Shown here: positions 1-6,702 of the stretch, one piece after another
How positions within the stretch are numbered: the first letter of the stretch is position 1
Layout: every line of letters begins with the position of its first letter
Assembly (NCBI GenBank): GCA_902572155.1
Contig: CACGET010000038.1
Coordinates: 1 to 7,978 of the forward strand
Length of the DNA stretch: 7,978 nucleotides
Origin: an uncultured Pelagibacteraceae bacterium
GTDB taxonomy: Bacteria > Pseudomonadota > Alphaproteobacteria > Pelagibacterales > Pelagibacteraceae
Reading direction: 5' to 3'
Notes under the pieces: generated by a model
Told to the model about the DNA's origin: nothing
Database searches by the model: none
The model's input: only the letters and a program-made list of their open reading frames with translations
Translations under genes and position numbers: made by a program

Positions 1-82
1 TAAATTGTAAATTTAACTTCTGTATAGCAGCAATAAGAGATGCAATATTTCCTGTTTCTAAATCTATAATTCCAAGTTTCAT
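1..82 (-). CDS. HisH-like class I glutamine amidotransferase, N-terminal 27 residues only (cut by window edge)
   Basis: An ATG at 82-80 overlaps the asnB stop codon (TAATG). The frame stays open to the window edge, giving 27 residues that begin MKLGIIDLETGNIASL and continue with a helix ending AIQKLN. This matches the start of HisH, the glutaminase subunit of imidazole glycerol phosphate synthase: a first strand GIID, a turn ending in a conserved Gly-Asn, then a helix of the type 'SVxxALxKL'. The usual Tyr-Gly after the Asp is Leu-Glu here. HisH releases ammonia from glutamine and channels it to HisF. In O-antigen and flagellin-glycan loci, HisH/HisF copies instead serve a sugar amidotransferase (WbpG/PseA) that makes acetamidino groups. 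The sugar-gene context favours that second role, by inference. The catalytic Cys-His-Glu triad lies outside the window, so the call rests on the N-terminal pattern alone. Confidence 0.72.
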   Translation of the reverse strand, partial: MKLGIIDLETGNIASLIAAIQKLNLQF

Positions 83-1914
83 TAATTATTATTTTCTAAA
101 AACATTTTTGTTCCCAACAGAGAAAAGATAAATTTAGAAAAATGGTTTGGTATAACTTTTCTATCTAAATCATTTTTAAATTTATCTAAATTTACAAACT
201 CTGATAATGGAGATTTTTTATTAAAAATATAATCAATATTTTCTGGATTCTCTAAATCTAATATTGAATTTATAGAGGCATTAAAACCTTTTTTTTGTCG
301 ATTTAATCTGATTTTATCATTCAAAACACCATTCATTGCTTCTCTCAAAATTTTTTTTTGATAACCATTTTCAATTAAATAATTTGGTGGAATGCTTAGT
401 GAAAATTCTATTAAATCTCTATCTAAGTATGGACTTCTATTTTCTATTGAATAATTCATTGAATTTAGATCATCATGTTTAAGAATAACAGGTACAACCT
501 CATGGAATAGCTCATTAAGCATTCTATTCCTTAATAATTCTTCACAATAAAACTCTTCTTCAAAGTTTTTTTCAAAATTGCTTTGGGAATAATTGATTAA
601 ATTAAAATTATCTTCATATACTAGTCTCCTATCGTGTCTATTATTGATATAATAAAAAGGATCTTTTAAATTTTCATTTCTTAATACTGGAAATATAAAT
701 TTTTTCCAATCTTCTAAATTTTTATTAAAACGATTTGTATTTTTTATAGACTCTAAATGTAACAAATAATGGTCATAATATCCTGTAAAAATTTCGTCAG
801 CTCCAGTTCCAGAAATTGATACCTTAAAACCTTGTTTAGCAATTTCCTCTGACAAGAATGAGTGTATAAAATAAGATATTGTTGCAATTGGTCCATCGTG
901 TTGATTTACAAGTTGCATCATTCTTTCGAGAAACAAATTTTTGTTTTTATCAATTCGTATTAAATTTGATTCACAATTTAGTTCTTTATTTATAATATTT
1001 ATATTTTCCTCTTCATTATATCTTTCATCTCTATCTATTATAGAAAATGTTGAAACATTTTGATTAAATTCTTTTCTAGCTATTGATGCGAGTGAAGTTG
1101 AGTCAACACCTCCACTTAAACAAAAAGCTAGCGGCACATCTGCTCTCATTCGATATTTCAAGCTGTTAATTAAATGAAATTTTACACCTTCGGTTGCATC
1201 ATGTTCAGATAAGTTTTTTTTTATTTCTACTTTGGGTTGCCAGTATTTTTTTTTTTTAAATTTAAGATCAAGATTAATTGTAAGATTTGAACTATTTTCT
1301 AATGAATAAATTCTGTCAAAATAAGTTTCGTTATCTTTATTTAATGATTTATATCCCAAAAATAAATGTTTTTTTATTAATCTTTTATTTTTAGTAAACT
1401 CTTCCTCGCATAATGATCTAATATATTTTATTTCAGAACCAAAAAAAAAACCTTTTTTATTAAGAAAATAATATAATGGTTTTTCTCCAAAAGGGTCTCT
1501 AGATAAAAATAATTCTTTTTTTCTTTCATCCCAAATTGCAAATGCCCACATACCAATAAAGTGATCAACACAATTTTCGCCATATTCCATATATGCCTTC
1601 ATTAATACTTCAGTATCTGAATTGGTTCTAAATTCATATTTATCTTTTAATTTTTCTTTAATTTCCAAAAAATTATAAATTTCTCCATTAAAAATAAGTA
1701 TAAGATTTTCATCAATAAATGGTTGATTAGATCTATCATTTAAGTCAATTATATTTAATCTTGTATGAAGAAGAGCTAATTTTTTAGACTTATAATCTTT
1801 AGTAATATAATTATTAAAGTCTGGACCACGTAATTTCATTAATTTAATTGTATCAATTAAGGAATCTTTTTTAATTAATTGTCTCTCACTTATATATCCA
1901 CTTATGCCACACAT
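82..1914 (-). CDS. asnB: AsnB-type glutamine-hydrolysing asparagine synthase / amidotransferase
   Basis: A 610-residue, complete two-domain protein. The N-terminal Ntn glutaminase domain (about 1-210) starts MCGISGY, so Cys2 is exposed as the nucleophile once Met is removed. It carries RGPD (29-32), HTRL (50-53), FNGEIYN (75-81), SDTE (99-102) and RDPFGEKPLYY (139-149). The C-terminal ATP-pyrophosphatase domain has the P-loop SGGVDS (267-272), SGTGADEIFTGY (368-379) and ENRSPYLD (491-498). Both active sites look intact. The family adenylates a carboxylate and transfers glutamine-derived ammonia to it. E. coli AsnB makes asparagine and is about 554 residues, so this protein is longer. Homologues in polysaccharide loci are often thought to amidate sugar acids. 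The ATG shares one base with the neuB stop, and the stop overlaps the HisH-like start, so the three are probably co-translated. The gene holds a 12-A and a 10-T run. The family call is firm; the substrate (aspartate or a uronic/nonulosonic acid) is open. Confidence 0.93.
   Translation of the reverse strand: MCGISGYISERQLIKKDSLIDTIKLMKLRGPDFNNYITKDYKSKKLALLHTRLNIIDLNDRSNQPFIDENLILIFNGEIYNFLEIKEKLKDKYEFRTNSDTEVLMKAYMEYGENCVDHFIGMWAFAIWDERKKELFLSRDPFGEKPLYYFLNKKGFFFGSEIKYIRSLCEEEFTKNKRLIKKHLFLGYKSLNKDNETYFDRIYSLENSSNLTINLDLKFKKKKYWQPKVEIKKNLSEHDATEGVKFHLINSLKYRMRADVPLAFCLSGGVDSTSLASIARKEFNQNVSTFSIIDRDERYNEEENINIINKELNCESNLIRIDKNKNLFLERMMQLVNQHDGPIATISYFIHSFLSEEIAKQGFKVSISGTGADEIFTGYYDHYLLHLESIKNTNRFNKNLEDWKKFIFPVLRNENLKDPFYYINNRHDRRLVYEDNFNLINYSQSNFEKNFEEEFYCEELLRNRMLNELFHEVVPVILKHDDLNSMNYSIENRSPYLDRDLIEFSLSIPPNYLIENGYQKKILREAMNGVLNDKIRLNRQKKGFNASINSILDLENPENIDYIFNKKSPLSEFVNLDKFKNDLDRKVIPNHFSKFIFSLLGTKMFLENNN
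1246..1257. repeat. Homopolymer tract of 12 T (12 A in the coding strand) inside asnB
   Basis: Twelve consecutive T on the plus strand encode the Lys-Lys-Lys-Lys stretch at asnB residues 220-223, in the linker between the glutaminase and synthetase domains. It is the longest single-base run noticed in the window. A slip of one base would shift the frame just before the ATP-binding domain. The frame is intact in this sequence. It may simply reflect AAA-biased lysine codons. Confidence 0.9.
1441..1450. repeat. Homopolymer tract of 10 A (10 T in the coding strand) inside asnB
   Basis: Ten A on the plus strand read as a T run encoding Phe-Phe-Phe within GFFFGSE (asnB residues 155-161), a strand of the glutaminase domain. 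It is bounded on both sides by GG in the coding strand. Unlike the A runs it does not come from lysine codons. It is a possible slippage site; the reading frame is intact here. Confidence 0.85.
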
Positions 1915-2924
1915 TAAATTATATTCTTTTTGAGTATTTTTTTATCTTTTTTTATTGATCTAATAAATTTTTTTCCAACAATATTTTTCATATTAAAAAA
2001 ATTTTTGGAATTATTAGACCTTAAAAATTTAGTATTTTCTAAAGTCAGTAATTCACCTTTATTTATTTGTTGAGACGCATATGGAGTCCTCCTTATTGTA
2101 TTTAAAAAAAATTTTTCACAGTTTTGAATTTTTTTTTGATAACTTCCTTTAAGTAATTCAATTTTTCTAATTTTTTTTACCACTGCACTCATTTCTTTAA
2201 AGTCTGCTGATAAAAAATGGTCTCTAAAATTAGAAAAATATTTATCAATTGTAAAATGTTTTTCAATAATTTTTGCACCCATTGATGTTGCAATAGATAA
2301 AGCATCCATTCCTAATGTATGATCAGAATATCCAATCACAAAATTTAATTTATCTATTAAAAATTTCACTGAGTCCAAATTAGCAAATTCATCTTTTACT
2401 GGATAGCTTGTTACACAATGCAAAAAAGCTATTCTTTCTTGTGCTAATTTCTTTCCTATTAATTTATAAATTCTATTTCTCAAAAAAAGAATTTCATTCA
2501 TATTAGTTAATCCTGTTGAAATTATTACATTTTTTTTTGATGAAATTATTTTATCTATCATTGGAAAAAAATTGTTATCACTGGAGGCAATTTTAATTAT
2601 ATCTGAATGTTGAATTAAAAAATCAGCACTTTTAATATCTAATGGTGTGGATATAAACTTTAGTTTTTTAGAATGAGCAAATTTTTTGAGTTTTATAAAC
2701 TGTTTTTTTGTTAATTCAAATTTTTTAAGTTTTTCAAATCTTTTTTTTTCTTTTTTATTAATAAAATCTTCAGTGTTAAAAGTTTGAAATTTTACAGCAT
2801 CCACTTTTGCTTTATAAGCTAAATGAATTAATTTTTTTGCTATCTTAAAGTTACCTTCATGGTTATTTCCTATTTCTGCTATAATAAAAGTTTTCTTTAA
2901 TTTCTTAAAATTTATTTTACTCAT
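1914..2924 (-). CDS. neuB: NeuB-family nonulosonate (sialic/legionaminic/pseudaminic acid) synthase
   Basis: A complete 336-residue protein, normal for the family. A TIM-barrel domain (about 10-270) is followed by a C-terminal SAF/antifreeze-like domain (about 275-336). Visible motifs are AEIGNNHEG (16-24), AVKFQTF (43-49), STPLD (92-96), KIASSDNNFFPMI (111-123), STGLT (136-140), HCVTSYPV (169-176), GYSDHTLG (198-205), EKHFTID (221-227) and the SAF entry RRTPYASQQINKGELL. His202 and His223 match the two metal-binding histidines of Neisseria NeuB. The family condenses phosphoenolpyruvate with ManNAc or a diamino-trideoxyhexose to give a nine-carbon acid, in the cytoplasm. The loop after HC is VTSYP rather than the TNIYP of Neisseria NeuB, which leans weakly away from N-acetylneuraminate itself. 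The gene lies 8 nt after the epimerase, and its TAA shares one base with the asnB ATG. No Shine-Dalgarno sequence is seen. NeuB, LegI and PseI cannot be told apart here. Confidence 0.93.
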   Translation of the reverse strand: MSKINFKKLKKTFIIAEIGNNHEGNFKIAKKLIHLAYKAKVDAVKFQTFNTEDFINKKEKKRFEKLKKFELTKKQFIKLKKFAHSKKLKFISTPLDIKSADFLIQHSDIIKIASSDNNFFPMIDKIISSKKNVIISTGLTNMNEILFLRNRIYKLIGKKLAQERIAFLHCVTSYPVKDEFANLDSVKFLIDKLNFVIGYSDHTLGMDALSIATSMGAKIIEKHFTIDKYFSNFRDHFLSADFKEMSAVVKKIRKIELLKGSYQKKIQNCEKFFLNTIRRTPYASQQINKGELLTLENTKFLRSNNSKNFFNMKNIVGKKFIRSIKKDKKILKKNII

Positions 2925-2932
2925 TCATTAAT

Positions 2933-3937
2933 TTAATTAATTTTATTCCAAAAATTTTTGTACCAGGAAATATACTCTCTATAGCCCGTCTCTATCGAAT
3001 GATTAGCTTTAAAACCAATTAATTTTTTAGCCTTATCAATTTTTAAAGTTCCTCTTTCAGGCATAAAATTTTCTTTTTCTTTGTAATTGACTTTAATGTC
3101 TTTAAATTCATCTCGAAGAATGTTTATTAATTCGTTTATTTTTTTTGCATTTCCATAAGTAATATTAAATGTTTCATTTTGAGATTTTTCATTATCGCAA
3201 CAATAACTAATCCCTCTAACTAAATCCTCTATATAGGTAAAATCTAATTTATCTTCACCGTCCCCATTAATATTTATTTCTAAATTTTGTATTGCATTCT
3301 CTATAAAGATTTGTCCAACTCTTCTACTTACACATCGTTCGCCGTATAATGCTGATGGTCTAATTATTGTATAAGGTAAATCAAAAACTTGGTTGTAAGA
3401 TTTAACCATTAATTCACCAGCGTATTTTAGTGTGCCATAAATTCCAATTGGTTTGCATGCTGTATCCTCATCAACTTCTTTTGTTTCAAAATTACCGTAA
3501 ACCATACTTGAAGACATATAGATTACATGTATTTTTTTAGTTTTAGCGTAATCTAAAGTGTTTTCTAAAGTTCTTAAACTGTGATCAAATGTAGTGTGGG
3601 GATCTTTATTAGATCTATTAGCATGAGAAACTGCTGCCAAGTGAATTATTATATTAGGTTTTATTTGTTCATATAAAGCTGAGATAGAATTATAATTTCT
3701 TGCATCTTGAATAATTAAATCAATATCATTTTTTTTTAAAAGTTCTAATCTGCTTTCTAGAATAGACTTATAAAGTTTTTGATTCAGTATTTCTGTATTA
3801 TCTAAAGAATAAATATTGTTTATTGATAGACTATCTACAATTACAGGATCGTGACCTTGTTTTGACAAATAAAGAGCTAAATTATGTCCAATAAAACCAC
3901 AACCACCTACCAAAAGTATTTTTTTTTTTGAAATCAC
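2933..3937 (-). CDS. NAD-dependent nucleotide-sugar epimerase (extended SDR family)
   Basis: An extended short-chain dehydrogenase of 334 residues from a GTG start at 3937. It has a Rossmann GGCGFIG motif (11-17), an acidic end of strand 2 (VIVDS), HLAAVSH (99-105), a catalytic Ser in SSSMVYG (142-148) and YxxxK as YGTLK (Tyr167, Lys171). These are followed by RPSALYGER, a DFTYIEDLVRG stretch and a C-terminal PERGTLKIDKAKKLIGFK, all typical of UDP-sugar 4-epimerases. The residue after the catalytic Ser is Met. Sugar 4,6-dehydratases carry Asp-Glu or Ser-Glu there, so a dehydratase role such as LegB or RmlB is unlikely. An upstream ATG at 3964 would add nine residues (MQKCCKGSE) that do not resemble the family. 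GTG is preferred because it makes a 4-nt GTGA overlap with the aminotransferase stop and has AAAGG seven bases upstream. The substrate is unknown; a UDP-HexNAc or UDP-uronate is likely from context. Confidence 0.88.
   Translation of the reverse strand: MISKKKILLVGGCGFIGHNLALYLSKQGHDPVIVDSLSINNIYSLDNTEILNQKLYKSILESRLELLKKNDIDLIIQDARNYNSISALYEQIKPNIIIHLAAVSHANRSNKDPHTTFDHSLRTLENTLDYAKTKKIHVIYMSSSMVYGNFETKEVDEDTACKPIGIYGTLKYAGELMVKSYNQVFDLPYTIIRPSALYGERCVSRRVGQIFIENAIQNLEININGDGEDKLDFTYIEDLVRGISYCCDNEKSQNETFNITYGNAKKINELINILRDEFKDIKVNYKEKENFMPERGTLKIDKAKKLIGFKANHSIETGYREYISWYKNFWNKIN
3919..3929. repeat. Homopolymer tract of 11 T (11 A in the coding strand) at the 5' end of the epimerase gene
   Basis: The run covers the end of codon 3 to the start of codon 7 of the epimerase when counted from the GTG start (S-K-K-K-I). 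A length change here would abolish nearly the whole protein, the position where phase-variable tracts often sit. An A-rich start region can also simply help translation begin. The frame is intact here. Confidence 0.85.
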
Positions 3938-5046
3938 TTCACTGCCTTTACAACACTTTTGCATATAAAATCTATCTCTGAATTTTTAAGTTTTGGATAC
4001 ATTGGAAGAGATATATTCATTAATCCATAATTATTAGCATTTTTAAAATCATTTAACCTTAATTTATATTTTTTTTTGTAATAACTCATTTTTGGAAGTG
4101 GATTTAAGTAATGAACGCTAAAACCAATCTTTAAATGTTTTAGAGTTTTAATAATATCATCTCTTTTTTTGCTAAAAATTTGGAAAACGAAATAGGAACA
4201 ATTTTTAGAGTAAGGCATCATTATAATTTTATCGGAATTTATAAAATTTTTTATATATCTTTTGGCAATTTCATGTCTTCTTTTTAAATTTTTTTTATAC
4301 GATAGTAATTGTTTAAAACCTAGAGCTGCTTGAAAATCAGTCATTCTATAATTAAAACCTAAGTCTTTTACATCATAATCACCAGGTTTATTTCTATCTT
4401 TGATATCTTTATCAATACCAAAAGCTTTAAGTTTTTTTATTTTATTAAAAAAGACTGTGTCATTTGTTATTAACATGCCTCCTTCACCAGTTGTAATTTG
4501 CTTAGTTGGATAAAAAGAAAAACTTCCTGATTTACCAAAATTACCAACATGTTTTTTGCTTTCATAGGTGCCTAGAGCATGAGCACAATCTTCTAATAAT
4601 GTTATATTTTTTCTTTTACAAAAATTTAGGATATTTTTAGTATCGCAAGGATAACCAGCCATATGTACAATTATTATTCCTTTGGTCTTTGATGTTATTT
4701 TTTTTTTAATTTCTTCCAATCTTAAATTTCCAGTGATGAAATCTACATCAACAAATATTGCTTTAGCACCAGTATATTCTACTGCATGAGCAGTAGCTGT
4801 ATGAGTCTGGGCAGGAACAATAATTTCATCCCCTTTTTTAAATCCTGACGCTAAACAAGATAAATGTAAACCAGCTGTGCAGCTTGATAGAGAAATTGCA
4901 TGTTTAGATCCAGTAAATTTAGAAAATTCTTTCTCAAAAAGAGATGTGTACTTTCCATGTGTAAGCCAACCACTATTCAAAATATTTTTTACTAATTCTG
5001 TGTCTTTATTTGTAATATTAGAAATTGAGAATTTTATTTCTTTCAT
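3934..5046 (-). CDS. DegT/DnrJ/EryC1/StrS family PLP-dependent sugar aminotransferase
   Basis: A complete 370-residue protein of normal family length. The N-terminal GWLTHGKYTSLFEKEF and the phosphate-site SSCTAGLHL (54-62) match the fold. Asp153 in LLEDCAHALG should contact the pyridine nitrogen. Lys182 in FYPTKQITTGEGGM is the Schiff-base lysine. GFNYRMTDFQAALG follows at about 235-248. The family moves an amino group from glutamate to a keto nucleotide sugar in the cytoplasm. The NYRMTDxQAALG pattern resembles the C4-aminating branch (ArnB, PseC, perosamine synthase) more than WbpE-like 3-aminotransferases, though this is a pattern judgement. The ATG begins 2 nt after the stop of the oxidoreductase gene. 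The TGA end overlaps the GTG of the epimerase by four bases, so translational coupling is likely. It could supply the 4-amino group of a legionaminic- or pseudaminic-type precursor, or act on the product of the neighbouring oxidoreductase. Confidence 0.93.
   Translation of the reverse strand: MKEIKFSISNITNKDTELVKNILNSGWLTHGKYTSLFEKEFSKFTGSKHAISLSSCTAGLHLSCLASGFKKGDEIIVPAQTHTATAHAVEYTGAKAIFVDVDFITGNLRLEEIKKKITSKTKGIIIVHMAGYPCDTKNILNFCKRKNITLLEDCAHALGTYESKKHVGNFGKSGSFSFYPTKQITTGEGGMLITNDTVFFNKIKKLKAFGIDKDIKDRNKPGDYDVKDLGFNYRMTDFQAALGFKQLLSYKKNLKRRHEIAKRYIKNFINSDKIIMMPYSKNCSYFVFQIFSKKRDDIIKTLKHLKIGFSVHYLNPLPKMSYYKKKYKLRLNDFKNANNYGLMNISLPMYPKLKNSEIDFICKSVVKAVK
3945..3949 (-). promoter_or_regulatory. 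Shine-Dalgarno-like AAAGG for the GTG start of the epimerase
   Basis: AAAGG lies inside the last codons of the aminotransferase gene, seven bases before the GTG at 3937-3935. It supports that start over the ATG at 3964. It is one of very few recognisable ribosome sites in the window, so coincidence is possible. Confidence 0.5.
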
Positions 5047-5048
5047 TG

Positions 5049-6032
5049 TTATAAATATTTAATTTTAATTTTTTTACTAAGAAGCATTGATTTTTGTGCC
5101 GCAAAACAAGTAGACATTAAATCAAATTGTTCTTGATGGTTAACAATCAGCTTATCATTTTTTTTAACTAAATAGTCAATAAAATTTTGAATTAATCTTT
5201 TTCTATTTTTTTTATCTGGATAATTTGATTTAATTTTATAAGTTTGCCCATTTTTACTAATGTAAGAGCCAAAATTATTATTTATCAAAGTCTGATTTTT
5301 TGAAAAAATTTTGACCTCATGTAAGTGCTCGTGATCAGCAGCTGCATTTGCAGAAATTTTTACTAAAATATTATTTGGAAATTCTAATAGAATAACAACA
5401 AGACTATTTTTTTTAAATTTAGTATTTTTTGTTAATTTGTCGTTAGCAAATGTTGAAACATTTATAGGTTTAAGTTCTAAAATCCACATCACTAAATCTA
5501 TCATATGGATTGCTGCTCCATGTATTATTGAATATTCTTTAATTTTTGATCTCCATCCGTAAAGTTTAAATTTTCTTCCCCAGATATAGTCAGCCTCTAT
5601 GTAATAAATATTTTTTTTACTAGTTTTTTTTTTAAAGTACTTAAATAAAGAATTTACTCTTAAAACTAAATTTGAGATAATTTTTAAATGTTTTTTTTTC
5701 TTCAATAATAAATGAATTTTTTTTAATTCTTTTTCATTTAGGCACATTGGTTTTTCAATTATTAAATGTTTATCATTTTTTAATCCTCTAAGAATTTGCT
5801 TATAGTGAAAATTGTCAAAACTAGCTATTGAAACAACATTAATCTCTTTATCAGAAAAAATAATATTTTCATTATCAGTAATTATTTTAGATGGATATCT
5901 TTTTTTTAATAACTTTATTTTTCTTTTGTCTTTTTCACAAATTATTTTCACTCTTGATTTTTTATAATTTTCAATAGCCTCTAAATGCTTTTGACCTATT
6001 CCCATCCCTATAATTGCAGCTATTATTTTCAT
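5049..6032 (-). CDS. Gfo/Idh/MocA family NAD(P)-dependent sugar oxidoreductase
   Basis: A complete 327-residue protein. The N-terminal Rossmann domain (about 1-120) has IGMGIGQKHLEAI with Gly9, Gly11, Gly13 and His16. It continues with SIASFDNFHY (68-77) and the family signature IIEKPMCLNEKE (91-102, Lys94 catalytic/cofactor lysine). The C-terminal alpha/beta domain carries the active-site helix GAAIHMIDLVMW (172-183) with His176 and Asp179. Members oxidise or reduce a sugar hydroxyl or ketone. In O-antigen pathways the relative WbpB makes the 3-keto form of UDP-GlcNAcA for the aminotransferase WbpE. Here the gene sits 2 nt before an aminotransferase, and a UDP-sugar dehydrogenase lies upstream, so a similar relay is possible. 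The protein does not closely match WbpB in its glycine motif or its histidine helix, so the substrate is left open. The ATG overlaps the previous stop as ATGA. The protein is very lysine-rich, like its neighbours. Confidence 0.9.
   Translation of the reverse strand: MKIIAAIIGMGIGQKHLEAIENYKKSRVKIICEKDKRKIKLLKKRYPSKIITDNENIIFSDKEINVVSIASFDNFHYKQILRGLKNDKHLIIEKPMCLNEKELKKIHLLLKKKKHLKIISNLVLRVNSLFKYFKKKTSKKNIYYIEADYIWGRKFKLYGWRSKIKEYSIIHGAAIHMIDLVMWILELKPINVSTFANDKLTKNTKFKKNSLVVILLEFPNNILVKISANAAADHEHLHEVKIFSKNQTLINNNFGSYISKNGQTYKIKSNYPDKKNRKRLIQNFIDYLVKKNDKLIVNHQEQFDLMSTCFAAQKSMLLSKKIKIKYL
5624..5633. repeat. Homopolymer tract of 10 T (10 A in the coding strand) in the oxidoreductase gene
   Basis: Ten A in the coding strand encode Lys-Lys-Lys and begin the next Thr codon, at about residues 134-137. 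It probably reflects lysine codon bias but is a possible slippage site. Confidence 0.75.
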
Positions 6033-6670
6033 TTAAGTTTAAAATTTATAAAATTTTTTTTATTAAATTTTTTTTTAATCATATTTAAGTCTATAGTTGT
6101 ATCTATTGAAAGTTTTAAAGAATTGTTCTTATATTTATTTACAAAGTTCTTAATTTTAAAATTCTTAAAATTATCGTAAAAATATGATGTCACATGTTCT
6201 TTATTATGGTCATTAAATTTTTTTATATTTTTTTTAATTATCGAGGCTTTAATTATCTCAATTGACTGTCCCTTTGGAAATGTCCTAGGAAACACATTGG
6301 TGATTAAATCTGAATTTTTATATTTTTTTTTTAACATTATTGCTTTATCTAAAATCCTGAAATCAAATAATGGACTATCTCCGCTAATTCTTACAAAATA
6401 ATTAGATCTATATTTTCTTGCTGTATTATACAATCTTAAAGCAACATTATTTAAGCTTCCCCTAAAAAAATTTATGTTATTTGACTTAAGATGATCTACT
6501 AACCTATCATCAGATTTTTCTCTTGAAGTCGATACTACAATCTCAATTTTTTTTTTTGATTTCCCAATCTTATGTACTACGTGTGATATAAGAGGTTTAC
6601 CATATATAGGTAATAGTACTTTATTTTTAAATCTCTTTGAGTTTGATCTTGCTTGAATAATCACTAACAA
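6029..6670 (-). CDS. SpsF/NeuA-like cytidylyltransferase family protein (short form)
   Basis: A 213-residue protein of the nucleotidyltransferase fold. The N-terminus IIQARSNSKRFKNKVLLPI (4-22) is the CTP-binding signature of the SpsF (COG1861-type) and acylneuraminate cytidylyltransferase group. Further motifs are IVVSTS (44-49), RISGDSPLFD (94-103, the RxTxDxPLxD site), FPKGQSIEII (131-140), EHVTSYFYD (158-166) and LSIDTTIDL (188-196). Relatives are usually about 240-250 residues; this one ends soon after the SIDT motif, so the C-terminal tail is short. The start is a TTG at 6670, with a weak GAAAG eight bases upstream. An in-frame TAG lies close before it, and no ATG is available; GTG at 6664 is the alternative. 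It follows the methyltransferase by 32 nt, and its TGA overlaps the next ATG (ATGA). With NeuB in the same operon, it probably charges the nonulosonic acid with CMP, but SpsF-family substrates are poorly known. Confidence 0.87.
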   Translation of the reverse strand: MLVIIQARSNSKRFKNKVLLPIYGKPLISHVVHKIGKSKKKIEIVVSTSREKSDDRLVDHLKSNNINFFRGSLNNVALRLYNTARKYRSNYFVRISGDSPLFDFRILDKAIMLKKKYKNSDLITNVFPRTFPKGQSIEIIKASIIKKNIKKFNDHNKEHVTSYFYDNFKNFKIKNFVNKYKNNSLKLSIDTTIDLNMIKKKFNKKNFINFKLK

Positions 6671-6702
6671 TTTAAATACTTTCTATTTTTTGCGTAAATA
6701 TA

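Noticed and set aside
2571..2594. Asp116 in NeuB (SSDNNF) where Neisseria NeuB has a Glu, as a lost active-site residue
   Set aside because: Many NeuB-family proteins, including the human synthase, carry Asp at this position, so it is ordinary variation.
4877..5062. Plus-strand open frame of 61 codons
   Set aside because: It lies antisense to the start of the aminotransferase gene, has no family resemblance, and the minus-strand frame there carries clear conserved motifs.
5985..6179. Plus-strand open frame of 64 codons rich in Phe/Leu/Ile, resembling a membrane peptide
   Set aside because: It is the antisense of lysine-rich coding sequence (AAA and AAG read backwards as TTT and CTT), spanning the oxidoreductase start and cytidylyltransferase end. 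The hydrophobic look is an artefact of composition.
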